In this document: one piece after another, positions 44,543-55,966 of the stretch | Numbering within the stretch: position 1 is the first letter of the stretch | Layout of the letters: each line of letters opens with the position of its first letter | Origin: Elephas maximus indicus | Taxonomy: Eukaryota > Chordata > Mammalia > Proboscidea > Elephantidae | DNA: 64,000 nt | Direction of reading: 5' to 3' | NCBI RefSeq assembly: GCF_024166365.1 | Contig: NC_064831.1 | Coordinates: forward strand, 31,424,768-31,488,767 | Notes under the pieces: model-generated | Told to the model about the DNA's origin: nothing | Database searches by the model: none | What the model saw: only the letters and a program-made list of their open reading frames with translations | Made by a program: the position numbers and the translations under genes

Positions 44543-45054
44543 TTTTAAAATTGTATTTTCACTTATACAGAAAAGAAAATAAAATTTATTTCCAGTGTTG
44601 GTAAGTCAAAAGAAGGGTACCCTTCCTCAAATATAATCCTAAAACAAAAATCTCCATGGAAAAAAGACAACTCACTTCAAAAGTGTCAGTTCAGAACCGT
44701 CAAATCGCCCAGAAAACCATCAGTTCACAGATGGTGGCTAGAGCAGATCTGAGGACCTCTAACAAAAGCCGCAAGGATGGTAAATGACAACCCTGGAGAA
44801 GATTTTTAAAATGGCTAAGCACTGCTCAAATTTGTTACAGGAAGTGTTTGAGGTTGTGCCATGGCCTAGCTCTTCAGTTTGTCTCTTCTCTTTGTAGCTT
44901 CCTTCTGCTGGCGGGTGAGAGTGGGCAGGAGGGGTACTTCCTGCTGGAAGTCTCTGGCTTCTGGCTAGAGACCAAAGCCTTGACCCAGGACCCATCTGAA
45001 TGATATTTCCTGTCAATTCTTCATTTATACTATCTAAACATTGCACAGGACATC
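44543..45054. other. Apparently unique non-coding sequence
   Basis: No recognised repeat; a 95-codon minus frame (44759-45046) has no domain. Confidence 0.4.
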
Positions 45055-45530
45055 AGTGCCAGAAGGGAGCTCAGAGATCATTTAGACCAATGTCCAACAT
45101 ATATCATGTCCAGATGTATCAGGAGCCACAGATGTAAGTCCAAAACGTAATTTAAATTTTCTAGTGGTCACATGAAAAAAGTAAAAGAAACAGGTAACAT
45201 TAATTTTAATTTAACCAAATTATCCAAAATAATATCATTTCAGCGTGCAGTCAATATAAATTAATGGGACTTTTTACGTTCTTTATTTCATACCAAGTCT
45301 TTCATATCTGGTGTGAATTTCACACTTGCAGCACATTCAGAATAGTCATATTTTAAATGCTCAATATTCACTGTGGCTAATGGCTACTTTATTGGACAGT
45401 GCAGGGCTAGACCACCCGTTTCAGTTTGGAGTTGAAGGATCTAAGTACTAGAATGAAATAATTGGCAAAGACAGTAGCTTGTCACTACTGAAACCAGGTC
45501 TCTTGGCTCCCAGTCCAGGGTGTTCTCAAA
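45055..45530. repeat. Old SINE-like element split by a hAT-type insertion
   Basis: 'agaagggagctcagagatca' (45061) and 'aaccaggtctcttggctccc' (45492) are the two halves of a MIR-era repeat. Between them 45110-45415 reads 'gccacagatgtaagtcc', 'tctagtggtcacatg' and 'ggctactttattggacagtg', a hAT-Charlie-like non-autonomous transposon. Confidence 0.55.
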
Positions 45531-45639
45531 TGTTCCGCTCCTTGAAAGCAACTTCCGTTTAGCTGATCCTTGGCACCTTAATTTTTATACCTTGGCCATA
45601 AAAAGCCCACCCTAATCTGAATTTTTTAAACTTTTTCCT

Positions 45640-45832
45640 TATATTTTGCTTAGTGATTCTGTGTGCATCAAAATCACTAGGAGAGAATGTTAATACAGCA
45701 AGTCCCTTGATCCCACCTCCCAGAAGCTGTGATTCAGTAGGTCTGGAGGGGCCCCAGAATCTGCCTTTTTAACATGTGCTCAGTGATTATAATGCCATTA
45801 GTCCATGGGACACACTGTGAGAAACATCCTTC
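45640..45832 (+). mobile_element. MER5A (hAT-Charlie)
   Basis: 'gtgattctgtgtgcatcaaa', 'ctgtgattcagtaggtctgg', 'aatctgcctttttaacatgt' and 'cacactgtgagaaacatc' give almost the whole MER5A. Confidence 0.82.
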
Positions 45833-46027
45833 TAGCTTCTTCGTTGGTACGGAATCCCTTAGTCTTTGTAAAGGAGACCTTTAAAAGACTGCCACAGGGC
45901 GTTCAGAAAGCTTTATTTCAAACCCTGCTTCATCTTTTCTTCCCATAGTCCTTGAATGTGTTGACTTTTTCCTGCCCTTGCTGAAAATAGAATATTCTCT
46001 TTATTGTATCTTCTACAGCCTAAGAGA

Positions 46028-46331
46028 GGACAGTGGTGGTTCAGCGGTAGAGTTCTCACCTTCCATGCAAGAGACCCAAGTTCAATTCCTGACCAATGTA
46101 CCTCATGCTCAGCCACTGCCCCTGTCAGTGGAGGCTAGCATGCTGTTATGATGCTGAACAGATTCAGTGGAGCTTCCAGACTGAGATAGACTAGAATTAG
46201 CCAATGAAAATCCTATGGATCACAAAGGTCAGATCTGCAACTCATCATGGGGATAGACCAGGACAGGGAAGCATCTCATTCCGTTGTCGCCATTAGTTCT
46301 GCAGACTCAAGTGGCAGCTGACAACAACAAT
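46028..46331 (+). mobile_element. tRNA-Gly-headed SINE
   Basis: Head 'gacagtggtggttcagcggt', B box 'aagttcaattcc', body 'cagtggagcttccagactga', tail 'ggcagctgacaacaac'. Better kept than the 4787 copy. Confidence 0.87.
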
Positions 46332-46440
46332 GGAGTCTAAGATCCTTGAAGGAAGGATGAGAATCCTTGGTTTTCCATTTATTCTCAGGGCCTGGCACTA
46401 AATACTAGGAGTAGATACTTGCTGAATGAATGAGTAAATG
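46332..46440 (+). mobile_element. L2 3' end
   Basis: 'aagatccttgaaggaaggat' through 'tgctgaatgaatgagtaaat', the standard L2 tail. Confidence 0.75.
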
Positions 46441-46627
46441 TTGTAGAATATTTCTTATTAAAGCCACAAACGCACAATTTTTAGACTCTTCTTCCAGATT
46501 GGTTTGCCCCTTTCCCTTTTTCCATCCATTTGGTTTGTTTGGGGTCTTGGTGACTTAGTATCCTGGGGGCTGGAAGGAAGAGAGAAATGTCAAGATAATT
46601 GGAAGAGTGTCTCTAACAATAAATATG

Positions 46628-46825
46628 TGTTGTTGTTGGGTGCTGTTGAGTTGGTTTTGACTCATAGCGACACCAGAGTAGAACTTCCCCATAGGGTTTT
46701 CTTGGCTGTAATCTTCACGGAAGCAGATTGCCAGGTCTTCCTCAGGTGGAACTACGGGGTGGGTTAGAAATGACAACCTTCTGGCTAGCAGCCGATCACT
46801 TAACCATTTGTGCCACCAGGGCTCC
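46628..46825 (-). mobile_element. AfroSINE, long form
   Basis: 'tgttgttgttgggtgctgtt' to 'tgtgccaccagggctcc', with the long-form segment 'cacggaagcagattgccag'. Flanks 'taacaataaatat' and 'taacaacaagtat' form an imperfect target duplication. Confidence 0.9.
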
Positions 46826-47154
46826 TTAACAACAAGTATATAGTTGTTTATACATAGGTCAGAAGTTGCTTTCCTGGGCGATGTGTTAATGAAGAAGGGG
46901 TTGATCTCTTCTGCTGGGAGTAGAGTGAGTCTTAGTTTGAATACTGAGATGACTCTGGCACTTGGAGACATTTGATATGACCTTTCTCCTCTGGGCAAAA
47001 CAGAGAGAAAAATGTGGAAGGACAGAAGCCAGGTGGTGGAATTTAATCTTTTACTGAATTCTTAAAACTATGTTTAGAGTATTATTTAAAAAATATTAAA
47101 ATATCCACTTATTCTAACAGATTTACCTTACTTACTTCCATATTTCTATTACAT
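46826..47154. other. Unannotated sequence
   Basis: No recognised repeat or gene. Confidence 0.4.
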
Positions 47155-47420
47155 TATCCCCACCACTGTCATTATCCTCACCACCACCATCTCCACCTCC
47201 ACCAATACCACCACAATCATGATCATCACCACTAGTTCCTCCACCACTGCCATCACTATCATCATCATCATCGTCACCATCATCATCACCATCACCATAT
47301 CACCATCACCACCATCACCATCATCACCATCACCATCATCACCATCACCACCTCACAGTCACCATCACCATAGCCATCATCATCATCATCACCATTACCA
47401 TCACCATCATCATCATCACT
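47155..47420. repeat. Compound (CAC/CAT/ATC)n microsatellite
   Basis: About 265 bp of trinucleotide and hexanucleotide CAT/CAC/ATC units with interruptions. It yields an artefactual open frame rich in Ile, Thr, Ser, Pro and His. Confidence 0.95.
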
Positions 47421-49614
47421 CTTTGTTAAGAGTGTCTCCGCTTGACCCAAGCCAACCAACAGGGAGACCCTCTGAGGCTTGTCTGCAGGTCTGTGTAGTA
47501 TGGTGGATGGTCTGGAGTCGGTAGAGGCACGTACATTTCTGAAAGCTGACTATAACACACTGTACACATATAAAAAAAAACATATAAGACCTGATTATTT
47601 TCTTTTATTTTGGTTAATAAATGTAAATGATGGCTAATGGTTGTTGTACATCTACTTTTCAAATGTCTGTAAAATGAGTTAATATTCTTTATGGTTAACA
47701 GCATAGAATGCCCTATAAAAGTACTTTAATGTACCAGAAAATAATATTGAAGTATGAACTGCTTTCGTTTTCATCTATATAGGATCTTACACATCTCAAC
47801 TTCCCTCACAACACTGCTGCAGTTGCCCTCTTTGTACATGATCCAGCTTGGAGGAAACGCCTGTTACTGGCAGTGTTGGGCCTGGGGGATTTGACCAGCC
47901 ACCTGGAAGAAACTGAACCAGGTTAGATGAGGACTGGAAGCTTTCGTGACTCTTCCTCAGCCCCAGGCATGGCTCAGGTCACTCTGCTATCCAGTTGAAA
48001 CAAGAAGCTGTGACTGCCATGGCCTTTGTAGGAGACATTGAACACCCACACGGGATTCCAGCTGGCCTTCCTGCTCTGAAGGCTTTGGGGTGGAAGAAGG
48101 TGGGTAGCTATGGAAGCCACAACCACAAGAGTGTCACAGGGATGCCCACGGTAATGAGGCCGATGCCGCAGAGCCCAGACTTTTTGGCTGAAATCCCTTA
48201 GGATGGAGGAAACAATCAACCGGGTCTGACAATCAGTAAGGTTCATAAACATTTGTTGAATAAACAAATGAATCTGCCAAACACACTACTTGCCTTTTTG
48301 CCTTTACATACATGAACTTATTTCTTGTATACGTAAATATATACATAGGTTTATATCTATTTCAATATTTAAATTTCAGTGGTTTTTCCTTCTCTTAGTT
48401 TTCTTTTGCTTTGTCTGTCCCTGCCCCCCCACCCCCGGAAGCCCTGGTCCTCCTGCTCCATCACAGCTGTCTGCAATGTGTGCTGTACGCAGTCAGCTCC
48501 TGAGGCAGGGCGGGTGGTCAGGAGAAAATCCTCTTGGAAATGTCCCAGGGTGAGTTTCACCCCTCCCCGCTCAGGCTCAGGAGCATCTGGGACACATTCA
48601 AGGGGGTGACTGTCAACGGGAACCCTGCTGTCGTCTGATCAGGGGTGACATGGGCCCACTAGCTTGCTCTTCCTAATTCAGAAAGAAAACTGTCTCTCGG
48701 GAAAACTGGAATGGCAGCTGGGGTGAGGCCCCGCCTGACAGGCTCCCATCTCTCTCAGCTGAGGGGGTCAGAGTCTAATCCCTGGTCAGCTGTGGCCCCA
48801 GGGAGGCAGAGCTTTTGCGGCCTTTGCAGAGAGCCTCTGGCTATGGATCTGGGTGTCAAGGAGAGACACTGCCAGGCTGACTAACTTTTACTGCCAGCTT
48901 TGCCTGCTGGGTCCCAGGGCTGCTGAGTCCTACATGGTAGATGAATGGTTAGTTTCTGTATTTTGAGCTGAGGAGACAAAAGGTTGTGTTTTGGAGAAGG
49001 GTGGCTAAGGAGAAGTAGCTGAGGCTCAGGTCTTCAGAGGAGGAGAGCCAGGCAACCCCTGTGAACCCGCTGCTGGAAAGGTGGCCTGGCTGCGCTGGTC
49101 TCCCTAGCCTGGGATCCTGAGGACTCCAGGCCTGCACAGGCCCATGGAAGCACACACTATGCTACCTGAGTCTGATCCTCTATTGAGGAAAGCTGTGTGT
49201 CTGGTGAGACACCCAACTAGCTCTTGTGGGAATGCATCAAACTGGTAGAAGCACGCTTCTTAATGGACTGTGGCTAGGGACATTTCTCATAAGCAACCAC
49301 ATGTCTTCCTCCTTCCCATACTCCCTAATTCTCATCTAACTGACAAGATCTGACCATGCTTCGCATTGCCTGCAGTGAGATTCCTGGGAAAAAGGAAACC
49401 TTGAGGGGGAAATGGCAGAATTGTTCCCAAATGCTACTCTTGTCACATTCTGTTCCCTAGGGCCAGGAAGTGCTTCTAGCTGCTCAGTGGAGGACTCCTC
49501 ACAGCCACGGGAACATGTGTCAACCATGGATGGGCAAGAATGAGCTGCCTGGTCAGATCCAGCAAGGGTAAGAGGCTTCTCCACACATCCGCTTGTGGTG
49601 TGCACCCTTTCCTC
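47421..49614. other. Apparently unique non-coding sequence
   Basis: No recognised repeat. A C-run with a donor-like 'cccagggtgagt' at ~48543 was considered as an exon and not accepted. GC-rich in 48420-49150. Confidence 0.45.
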
Positions 49615-49793
49615 AGAAAACCAGCTGCCGTCCAGTCAACTGCTATTCATGGCAACCCCATGTGCGTCAGAGTAGAACTGTGCTCCGTAGTTTAAAGTGG
49701 GTGATTTTACAAATGTAGATTGCCAGTCCTTTCTTGTGAGGCACCTTTAGGTTAGCAGCTGAGCATGTTAACTGTTTATATCACACAGGGACT
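49615..49793 (-). mobile_element. AfroSINE, strongly diverged
   Basis: 'ccagctgccgtccagtcaac', 'cagagtagaactgtgctcc', 'taggttagcagctgagcat' keep AfroSINE order with many changes; among the oldest SINE copies here. Confidence 0.75.
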
Positions 49794-50330
49794 AGAATGC
49801 CCTCTTCCAAAGATAATTTGAATAAAATCTTACAGAGAAATAGAGCAGTGTGCCTGGTAGGTCTCTCCCTAATGGTCTGGTCTATTTCTGTAACTGCTCA
49901 TGCAGAGAAAGACCTTTGCTCCTTTCAAACTTGTCAGGATGTTTTTCTCAGTCTTCATCCCATTATCATCAGGGGAAATGATGCGAGGCTGTTTTAAACT
50001 GTGAAGCATCTAAATATATGAGGTTACTGTATGGCAGACTGTTGGTACCCACTGATTCAACATTCTCACTGTCAGGGTTTTTTGTTTGCTTGTTTGTCTT
50101 CCAACCCAAAGCATGTAACTTAACATTTGCTATTTGGCTGAAGTACAAAACTGAATGCCACTTAGGCACTGATGTGGTAAATGAGCCTTTTTGTTGGTGA
50201 CTGAGCCTACCCAGCTACCTGGCTTCCGTGTCATAAGACAGCTTGGGTTTCTGAAGAGAGATTATGAATCGGAGGATTCCTAAGAGTCTATAAAACACAA
50301 GTTTACTGTATTATCTTTCGTCTTTGGCAG
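49794..50330. other. Unique sequence upstream of the candidate exon
   Basis: No recognised repeat. The stretch just before the exon ('attatctttcgtctttggc') is pyrimidine-rich, as in a 3' splice site. Confidence 0.5.
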
Positions 50331-50462
50331 AAAGCATGGAAAAGCAAAACAAACAACTGAATGAGCATATCCCTCCACCCCCGATCAAAGCTAAAGAGTC
50401 CAAAGTTTCAGATATAAAATACTGGAAGCCTTTGGAATATTTGTCATGGGCTTGTACCATGG
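50331..50462 (+). CDS. Candidate internal protein-coding exon of an unidentified host gene
   Basis: The acceptor is a pyrimidine-rich tract ending in 'ctttggcag' at 50330, and the donor is 'GG|gtaagt' at 50462/50463, a near-ideal 5' splice site. The interval is 132 nt, divisible by three, and open in the frame that starts after two bases (phase 1-1). It would encode ESMEKQNKQLNEHIPPPP, IKAKESKVSDIKYWKPLEYL and SWACTM. That is a charged stretch with a PPPP run and then an aromatic segment; no domain is recognised. The region holds no repeat. This is inference from splice-site quality and an open frame. It may also be a chance frame or an untranslated exon. No neighbouring exon of the same gene could be identified in the window. 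Confidence 0.35.
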
Positions 50463-52059
50463 GTAAGTTATCTTTGTGGGATTGTTCTGGTAATGACTGT
50501 TCCTTCTGGTCATGATTTTGGATGGTGTCCCAGACCCCCATTCTATTAAGTACACATTAAAGTGAATTGGGCTACACGGGGGATCCAGTGGATTGATTCA
50601 CAAATCTGTGTAACGTGATGGGCATGGTAGACAGGAGGGAGGGGAGGGTGAAGTCCCAGGAGTGAGCGCTGAGATGATTCTACATTATTAGCTCAGACAT
50701 TGCTCCAGAAAGTACTTCTCACTCCCTCTCCCACAGTTCTGTTTCTGACACATAAACAAGACCTTGGAAAGTTTTAACAGATGAAATACCCTTGAGCAGA
50801 GTTGGCTTATTTATATTATTTGAATGCTTCCTGCTCAGTGTGAGCAGCTGTGTATTGATCTGATTAGCTGAAAGTTAGAACATTTGAGGCTCACCCTTCT
50901 TCCACCTCCTGAGTAATGGGAATCATTTGTGATTCTAGAAACTAAACCTTGCCTGGCTGAGACCATTTTCATCTGGGGTTTTGCCTTTGAGCAAGTTCAA
51001 AATTAACCCAAGGGCAATTTCATTCATTCATTCATTCAAAATTAATCTATTGAGTGGGTTAGGCACTACGAGAATAAAAAGAAAGAAAGATATAAAGTTA
51101 TTATTGAAGTCCATCAGGGTTCTGTTGAAAATATCTTGTGTCCAAGGATCTATAATGGAAAATGAAAATATTTAGACAATGTAATGAAAAGTCATTAAAA
51201 AGAGACATTTGATAATACATAGAAAAAGCAGTTATCAAGATTGAATTTTCTCTTTTTTCTCTCATGAGCCAACCCCCAGCCCCCCGCAAAAAAAAAAAAA
51301 AAAAAATACTAGGGCTTGGGGTAAGGTGAGGCAAGGTGGAATTGCATTCCACTTCCTCTGTGAGTGAGTCATTTTGTTTTTGCTTTTTAGTTTTGTTTTA
51401 CAGATGAAGGATCTCAGTGGTAAAGGGGAATAAGTGAATTGGGAATAAGCATTTTTGTTTTTGAGCCTGTATAGACCATTCGTAGATTCCATTTTACCTA
51501 CTCTTTTTCTCCTTACTTGTTCCTCACATCCTTCTTCTTTATCTTCATGTAGAGACAGAGAGAGGAGTACATCAAAGAGCCAGAGCTGGAACCAAGATTG
51601 AGGCTGGCGCTGGTGTCAGACCTGGGCCTGCAGCCCCAGCTGGGCCGTGGGGCTGGCTGAAGCTGGAACTGCTGGACCAGGAGTCCTGCAAACAGTAGAT
51701 GTGGACAGAGACGGACTGGCCAGATTGGTTCTGATAGGCATAGAAGCCAGGATTCAGAAGGGGCCAGGTGAATGAAAGTGAAGAGCAGAGGAGGGAACGA
51801 AGGGGTCTCTGTGTGTTTTCTCTTGCAGCTGTGCCTTCCCACCTTTCCTCTTGGTTTGCTGGAGCTGACTGCTTCCTCTTCCAGGGCACCTTTTCAGACC
51901 CCCAAGTGAGGCTAGGGCAGGAGTGCTTACCCCCTTTGTGGTCCTCTCCACACAGCATGTTCTCGCTCAGTGTGTTCATTCCAGGGGCCTGCAAGCTCCC
52001 CGAGGGCAGGAGCCTCATCTACGGCGTTCACCATGGCGTTCCCCTATAACGCTCGACAG
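50463..52059. other. Apparently unique non-coding sequence with simple repeats
   Basis: (CATT)n at 51019-51037 and a long A-run at 51287-51306. ORFs at 51572-52018 (minus) are unsupported by any domain. Confidence 0.45.
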
Positions 52060-52338
52060 ACGGTACCAGACCAGACCCAGACCAGACCCAGCGCCGTGGA
52101 GCCGTTTCCGACTCATAGCCACCCTGTAGTACCAAAACCAAAAAACCGACTGCACTCCACTCGATTCCGACTCATAGCCACCCTACAGGACAGAGTAGAA
52201 CTGCCCATAGGGTTTCCAAAGCTGTAAATCTTTATGGAAGCCACTGCCGTATGCTTCCCCCAAGGAGCAGCTGGTGGGTTCCAACCACCAACCAGTTAGC
52301 AGCCGAGCGCTTTAACTACTGCACCACCAGGGCTCCTC
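52060..52338 (-). mobile_element. AfroSINE long form preceded by a partial SINE
   Basis: 52084-52127 holds 'cagcgccgtggagccgtttc' and 'gactcatagccaccctgtag', the reversed SINE 3' end. 52128-52338 is then a complete reversed long-form AfroSINE ('tcgattccgactcatagcca' to 'ctgcaccaccagggctcc'). The two share the unusual 'catagccaccct'. Confidence 0.9.
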
Positions 52339-52495
52339 AACAGCCAGTTCATGCCCATGAATATCTGATACGAGAATGTCACATGAGCGTCAGGCCCTGA
52401 GATATGTTGCTGGAAAAGGAAATGCATCAGCCCTTTCCGAGAGAAAATAAATCCCCATCCTCAGGCTTCATCTGTCCCTGGAAAAGGCCAGCCAG
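52339..52495. other. Unannotated sequence
   Basis: No recognised repeat or gene. Confidence 0.4.
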
Positions 52496-52870
52496 CTGCT
52501 TCGCAGCCATTCCGATTTCTTCACCGACCCAGAGGCGCCTGGCGCCAAAGCCGACGACCTGCACGCAGCTTTGTCAAATGCACTTAGTTGGATTGCTCCT
52601 TCTGAGTTTGCCATCTTGAGCCTTCATATTAGCAGAACATTCTTTAGACATCCGTCAAACTCCAGCATCAGGCAGCTCTGTGCCAGCGCGTGACTTCCTG
52701 TCAGCGGCTGCTGCGGCCCACCGCTCACTAGTTCATTAAAATAAAAAGCACACCCAGAGTGGCTCACTTCCCCTCTCCGGTGACCTCAGCCCCACGGCCG
52801 CGGAAACGGTGACTCAGCCTCAGGAAAAAACACTGCTGGTGTCGCCGGCCGAAACTGAGGACCCTCCTGC
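52496..52870. promoter_or_regulatory. CpG-containing unique block, candidate regulatory sequence
   Basis: In contrast to the surrounding DNA it keeps many CpGs ('cttcaccgacccagaggcg', 'ggccgcggaaacggtgactc', 'gtgtcgccggccgaaactg'). 'ggtgactcagcct' at ~52808 fits an AP-1/MAF-type site. No repeat is recognised. Regulatory function is inference only. Confidence 0.35.
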
Positions 52871-54126
52871 GCTGGTGCTGGGGATATTAATAAATCCATC
52901 AGATTGGATCCTTGGCACCACCAGCTCCCTTTTCTTCAGGGAATTTGAATGTTGGAGGGCTTTAAAGTGAAGATAAAACGACCCGTGATTCATGTCCCTG
53001 TCTTTCTGAAGAGTTTCCTTGAATAAGCTCCAATAACCTCTGCACTTACTTGAAGGTTGAAACTATTCTTTCCCCGGAAGGAGAAAACCATTTGCTTTTC
53101 TATTCATTGCTTTTCTCCTTCAACACCCGAAAAGAGAGGTGAGTACCCCTCCCCCCCACTTCATTTTTAACAAGAGAATATCTTTCCTACTCTCACTTGT
53201 CTGGCCATTTGAGCATTAAAAAAAGCGTGGTGTAATTCTTCAGCTAATCTTTCTAGAAGACTCTGTGTTGAGAGGTTTTTTTTTTTCTTCGTCCTCTTTT
53301 TGTTCGTTTTTATTGGCTATTAGGCTAGCGAATTTTGGATTTGAGCAGCTCAGATCCTAGGCTCGCAGGATGCTAAACTCGTTATGCGAAGCTCATTCAC
53401 TGGAGAAAATGCCTTGAACTTCCTGGGTCTCAGTACAGAGAGAGTTTAAAAAAAAAAAAACAAAAAACGCTCAGATTCTGTTTTAACTGGTCTCCTGCTG
53501 CTCGGAAATGGCATGATCTAGTCAGCGTCTGGTACTGGAATCAGGGTAGAATCACTCAAAACTGGAGTACTTCCAGAAGGGAGAGGCACATATTCTGGTA
53601 TCCCGGGATCAGGTAGGATGTAGGAAGCACAGTCTTACCATTCAGAGCATACTTTGGGAGTGCTGAGGGCTTGGGGGGCCGGAATGTATTCTCTCTGTGA
53701 CTTCCGGGACCAAGTTAAAACAGTGATGCTGTCTACACCACTGCCCTGCCCTGCCGGGGGAGATGTGGGCACATGGGCAAGAGGAAGTAAAATCCCAGCT
53801 CCCGGAACCACCCGCAGGAAAAGGCCTTGAGGTTTTAACTCATGGTTTTTGACTTGCATTAATTCTCCGACGAAGTTCATTCACTTTCCAAAGTAGCTTC
53901 CTTCCAGAGGGCGGTTTGCTGTCTAAAGGGGAACTTTCACATTGGTGCCTGTCACTTGTCTCCCACGTCTCTCCTGAGAAGACTTACTGCAGAAAAGTCA
54001 TTAGGAAGCACTTCATGTAATAGTTCATCCACCCTTAAACGTCTCCTGAGAGGTGGGGAGGGGCTGGAGAGTACAGTATATTCTTCCTCTGCTACCTTCC
54101 ACATTTCAGGAGCAGAGAAATTGAAA
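52871..54126. other. Apparently unique non-coding sequence
   Basis: Short T- and A-runs (53276-53287, 53448-53461). No recognised repeat or gene. Confidence 0.4.
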
Positions 54127-54131
54127 CCCAG

Positions 54132-54556
54132 TGTCTAGTTATCTAAGGCTGCTTTAGCAGAAATATCACAAGTGGGTGGCTTTAACAAATAGAAATTTAC
54201 TTTCTCACAGTTCAGGAGTCTAGAAGTCTGAATTCAGGGGTCCAGCTCCAGAGGAAGGCTTTCTTTCTCTGTTGGCTCTGGGGGGAAGTCCTTGTCTCTT
54301 TTCAGCTTCTGTTTCTTGTTCCTTGGAGATCTCATGTGGAAGGGCATCTACTTCCCCCATGTGTGCTTGCTTGCTTTGCTGCTTGCTCAGTCTTCTCTTT
54401 TTACGTCTCAAAAGAGATTGACTAAAGACACAGACTACAGTAATACTGCCTCATTACCATAACAGACAAAACCTATCTCAGTGGTGTTATAAGCACAGGT
54501 ATGGGAGTTAGAGTTTACAACATATATTTTGGGGGGGCACCATTTAATCCCTAACA
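54132..54556 (-). mobile_element. Solo LTR, MaLR/MLT1-like afrotherian family (copy 4)
   Basis: On + 'tgtctagttatctaaggctg' to 'catttaatccctaaca', with 'acgtctcaaaagagattgac'. 'cccag' (54127-54131) and 'ctcag' (54557-54561) fit a 5-bp duplication with one change. Confidence 0.87.
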
Positions 54557-54903
54557 CTCAGGTATGTCCCGTGATGACTGGCAGGGTCCAGTTTCAGGGT
54601 GCCTCCTCCATTTGACCTTGTCTTCTCAAGCTGAGGGTCCTCTGCTCCCAAGAACCCAACTTGTGATTTTCCTTGGTTTAAATAATTCCCACAGATCCCA
54701 TTTCTACTTTTATTACAGAGAACTTCCCCAATCAGTTTGTTTTTTAATTAAAAATGTAATATAGGATCTTGGTTTTTTACAAAGTGTGACTATTATGAAC
54801 AGATATACTGTAAAATATAATCACTCCAGGTGCCCCAGACCCCTCCTTCCCATAGACCACCACAATTTCTTTGGTGTCCTTCCAGAAATTTTCTATTTAC
54901 GAG

Positions 54904-54941
54904 TATGTGCGCGCGCGCGCGCACACACACACACACACACA
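54904..54941. repeat. (GC)n(AC)n alternating purine-pyrimidine tract
   Basis: About 38 bp of strict pyrimidine-purine alternation: TATGTG, then (CG)n, then (CA)n. Such sequence can adopt Z-DNA. Confidence 0.9.
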
Positions 54942-55134
54942 GTTTAAATTTCAAAGACTGATTTCCCAGCAGAGAAAAAGAAGAAGACTTCAGAATTTTA
55001 TTGAATAAATTCTATAATTTCTAATACAGGTTTGTCATGGGCAATGATAACATAAACTCTATTAGACATTCCCATTAGGAAAAGGGATATTTGTATTTTC
55101 ATTTATTCTATATATATATAGACATACATATGTA

Positions 55135-55650
55135 TGTCATAGATTGAATTGTGTTCCCCCAAAACATGCATATCAATTGTCTAGGCCATGGTTCCCAGTA
55201 TTGTGTTTGTCTGCCATTTTGTCATCTGATGTGATTTTACTGTGTTGTAAATCCCACCTGTGTGATGTTAATGAGGTGGAATAGGCAGCAGTTATGTTAA
55301 TGAGGCAGGACTCAATCTATAAGATTGGGTTTTGTCTTGAGCCAACCTCCTTTGAGATATAAAAGAGAGAAGAGAGTAGAGAGATGGGGGGACCTCATAC
55401 CACCAAAAAAGCAGCGCCAGGAGCAGAGCTCATCCTTTGGACCCAGCGTTCCTGTGTGGAGAAGCTCCTAGTCCAGGGGAAGATTGATGGTAAGGACCTT
55501 CCTCCAGAGCCAACAGAGAGAGCCCTTCCCTGGAGCTGATGCCCTGCACTTGGACTTCTAGCCTCCTAGACTGTGAGAGAATAAATTTCTGTTTGTTAAA
55601 GCCATCCACTTGTGGTATTTCTGTTATAGCAGCACTAGACGACTAAGACA
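55135..55650 (+). mobile_element. Solo LTR, MaLR/MLT1-like afrotherian family (copy 5, with exact target duplication)
   Basis: Begins 'tgtcatagattgaattgtgt', ends 'gacgactaagaca'. TATA-like 'gatataaaagagag' and 'gagaataaatttctg' signal are present. 'atgta' at 55130-55134 and 55651-55655 is an exact 5-bp duplication, as expected for ERVL-class integration. Confidence 0.92.
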
Positions 55651-55966
55651 ATGTACTTCTGTTTTTATACAAATGTTAGCACCGTGCTTCATATTTTAAA
55701 ACTTCTTGATAATTCTTGGAGTTTTTTATTTCTCAATATATAAAAATAATCTATTTCATTCTTTTTGTAACTATCACATGGGATTATTTAGCTAGTTCCT
55801 AATTATTGGACAATGTAGCCTGTTCCAGTCTTTTGCTATTGTAACGCTACAAGTACAGATGTGTAAGTATAGTTATGGAATACATTTCTAGAAGTGTAAT
55901 TGCTGGGTCAAAGTGTACGTGCATTTAAAATTTTGATATACACTGACAAATTTTACTCCTCAAGAA

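Noticed and set aside
47219-47524. Ile/Thr/Ser/Pro/His-rich ORF
   Set aside because: Translation of the CAT/CAC microsatellite.
48440-48552. Possible exon (C-rich tract, then a frame ending at a GTGAGT donor)
   Set aside because: The acceptor is poor (long C-run, 'ccggaag'), the frame has four or more cysteines without a known pattern, and nothing supports it beyond the donor.
51572-52018. 148-codon minus-strand ORF
   Set aside because: Overlapped by plus-strand frames of similar length, no domain, no conserved motif.
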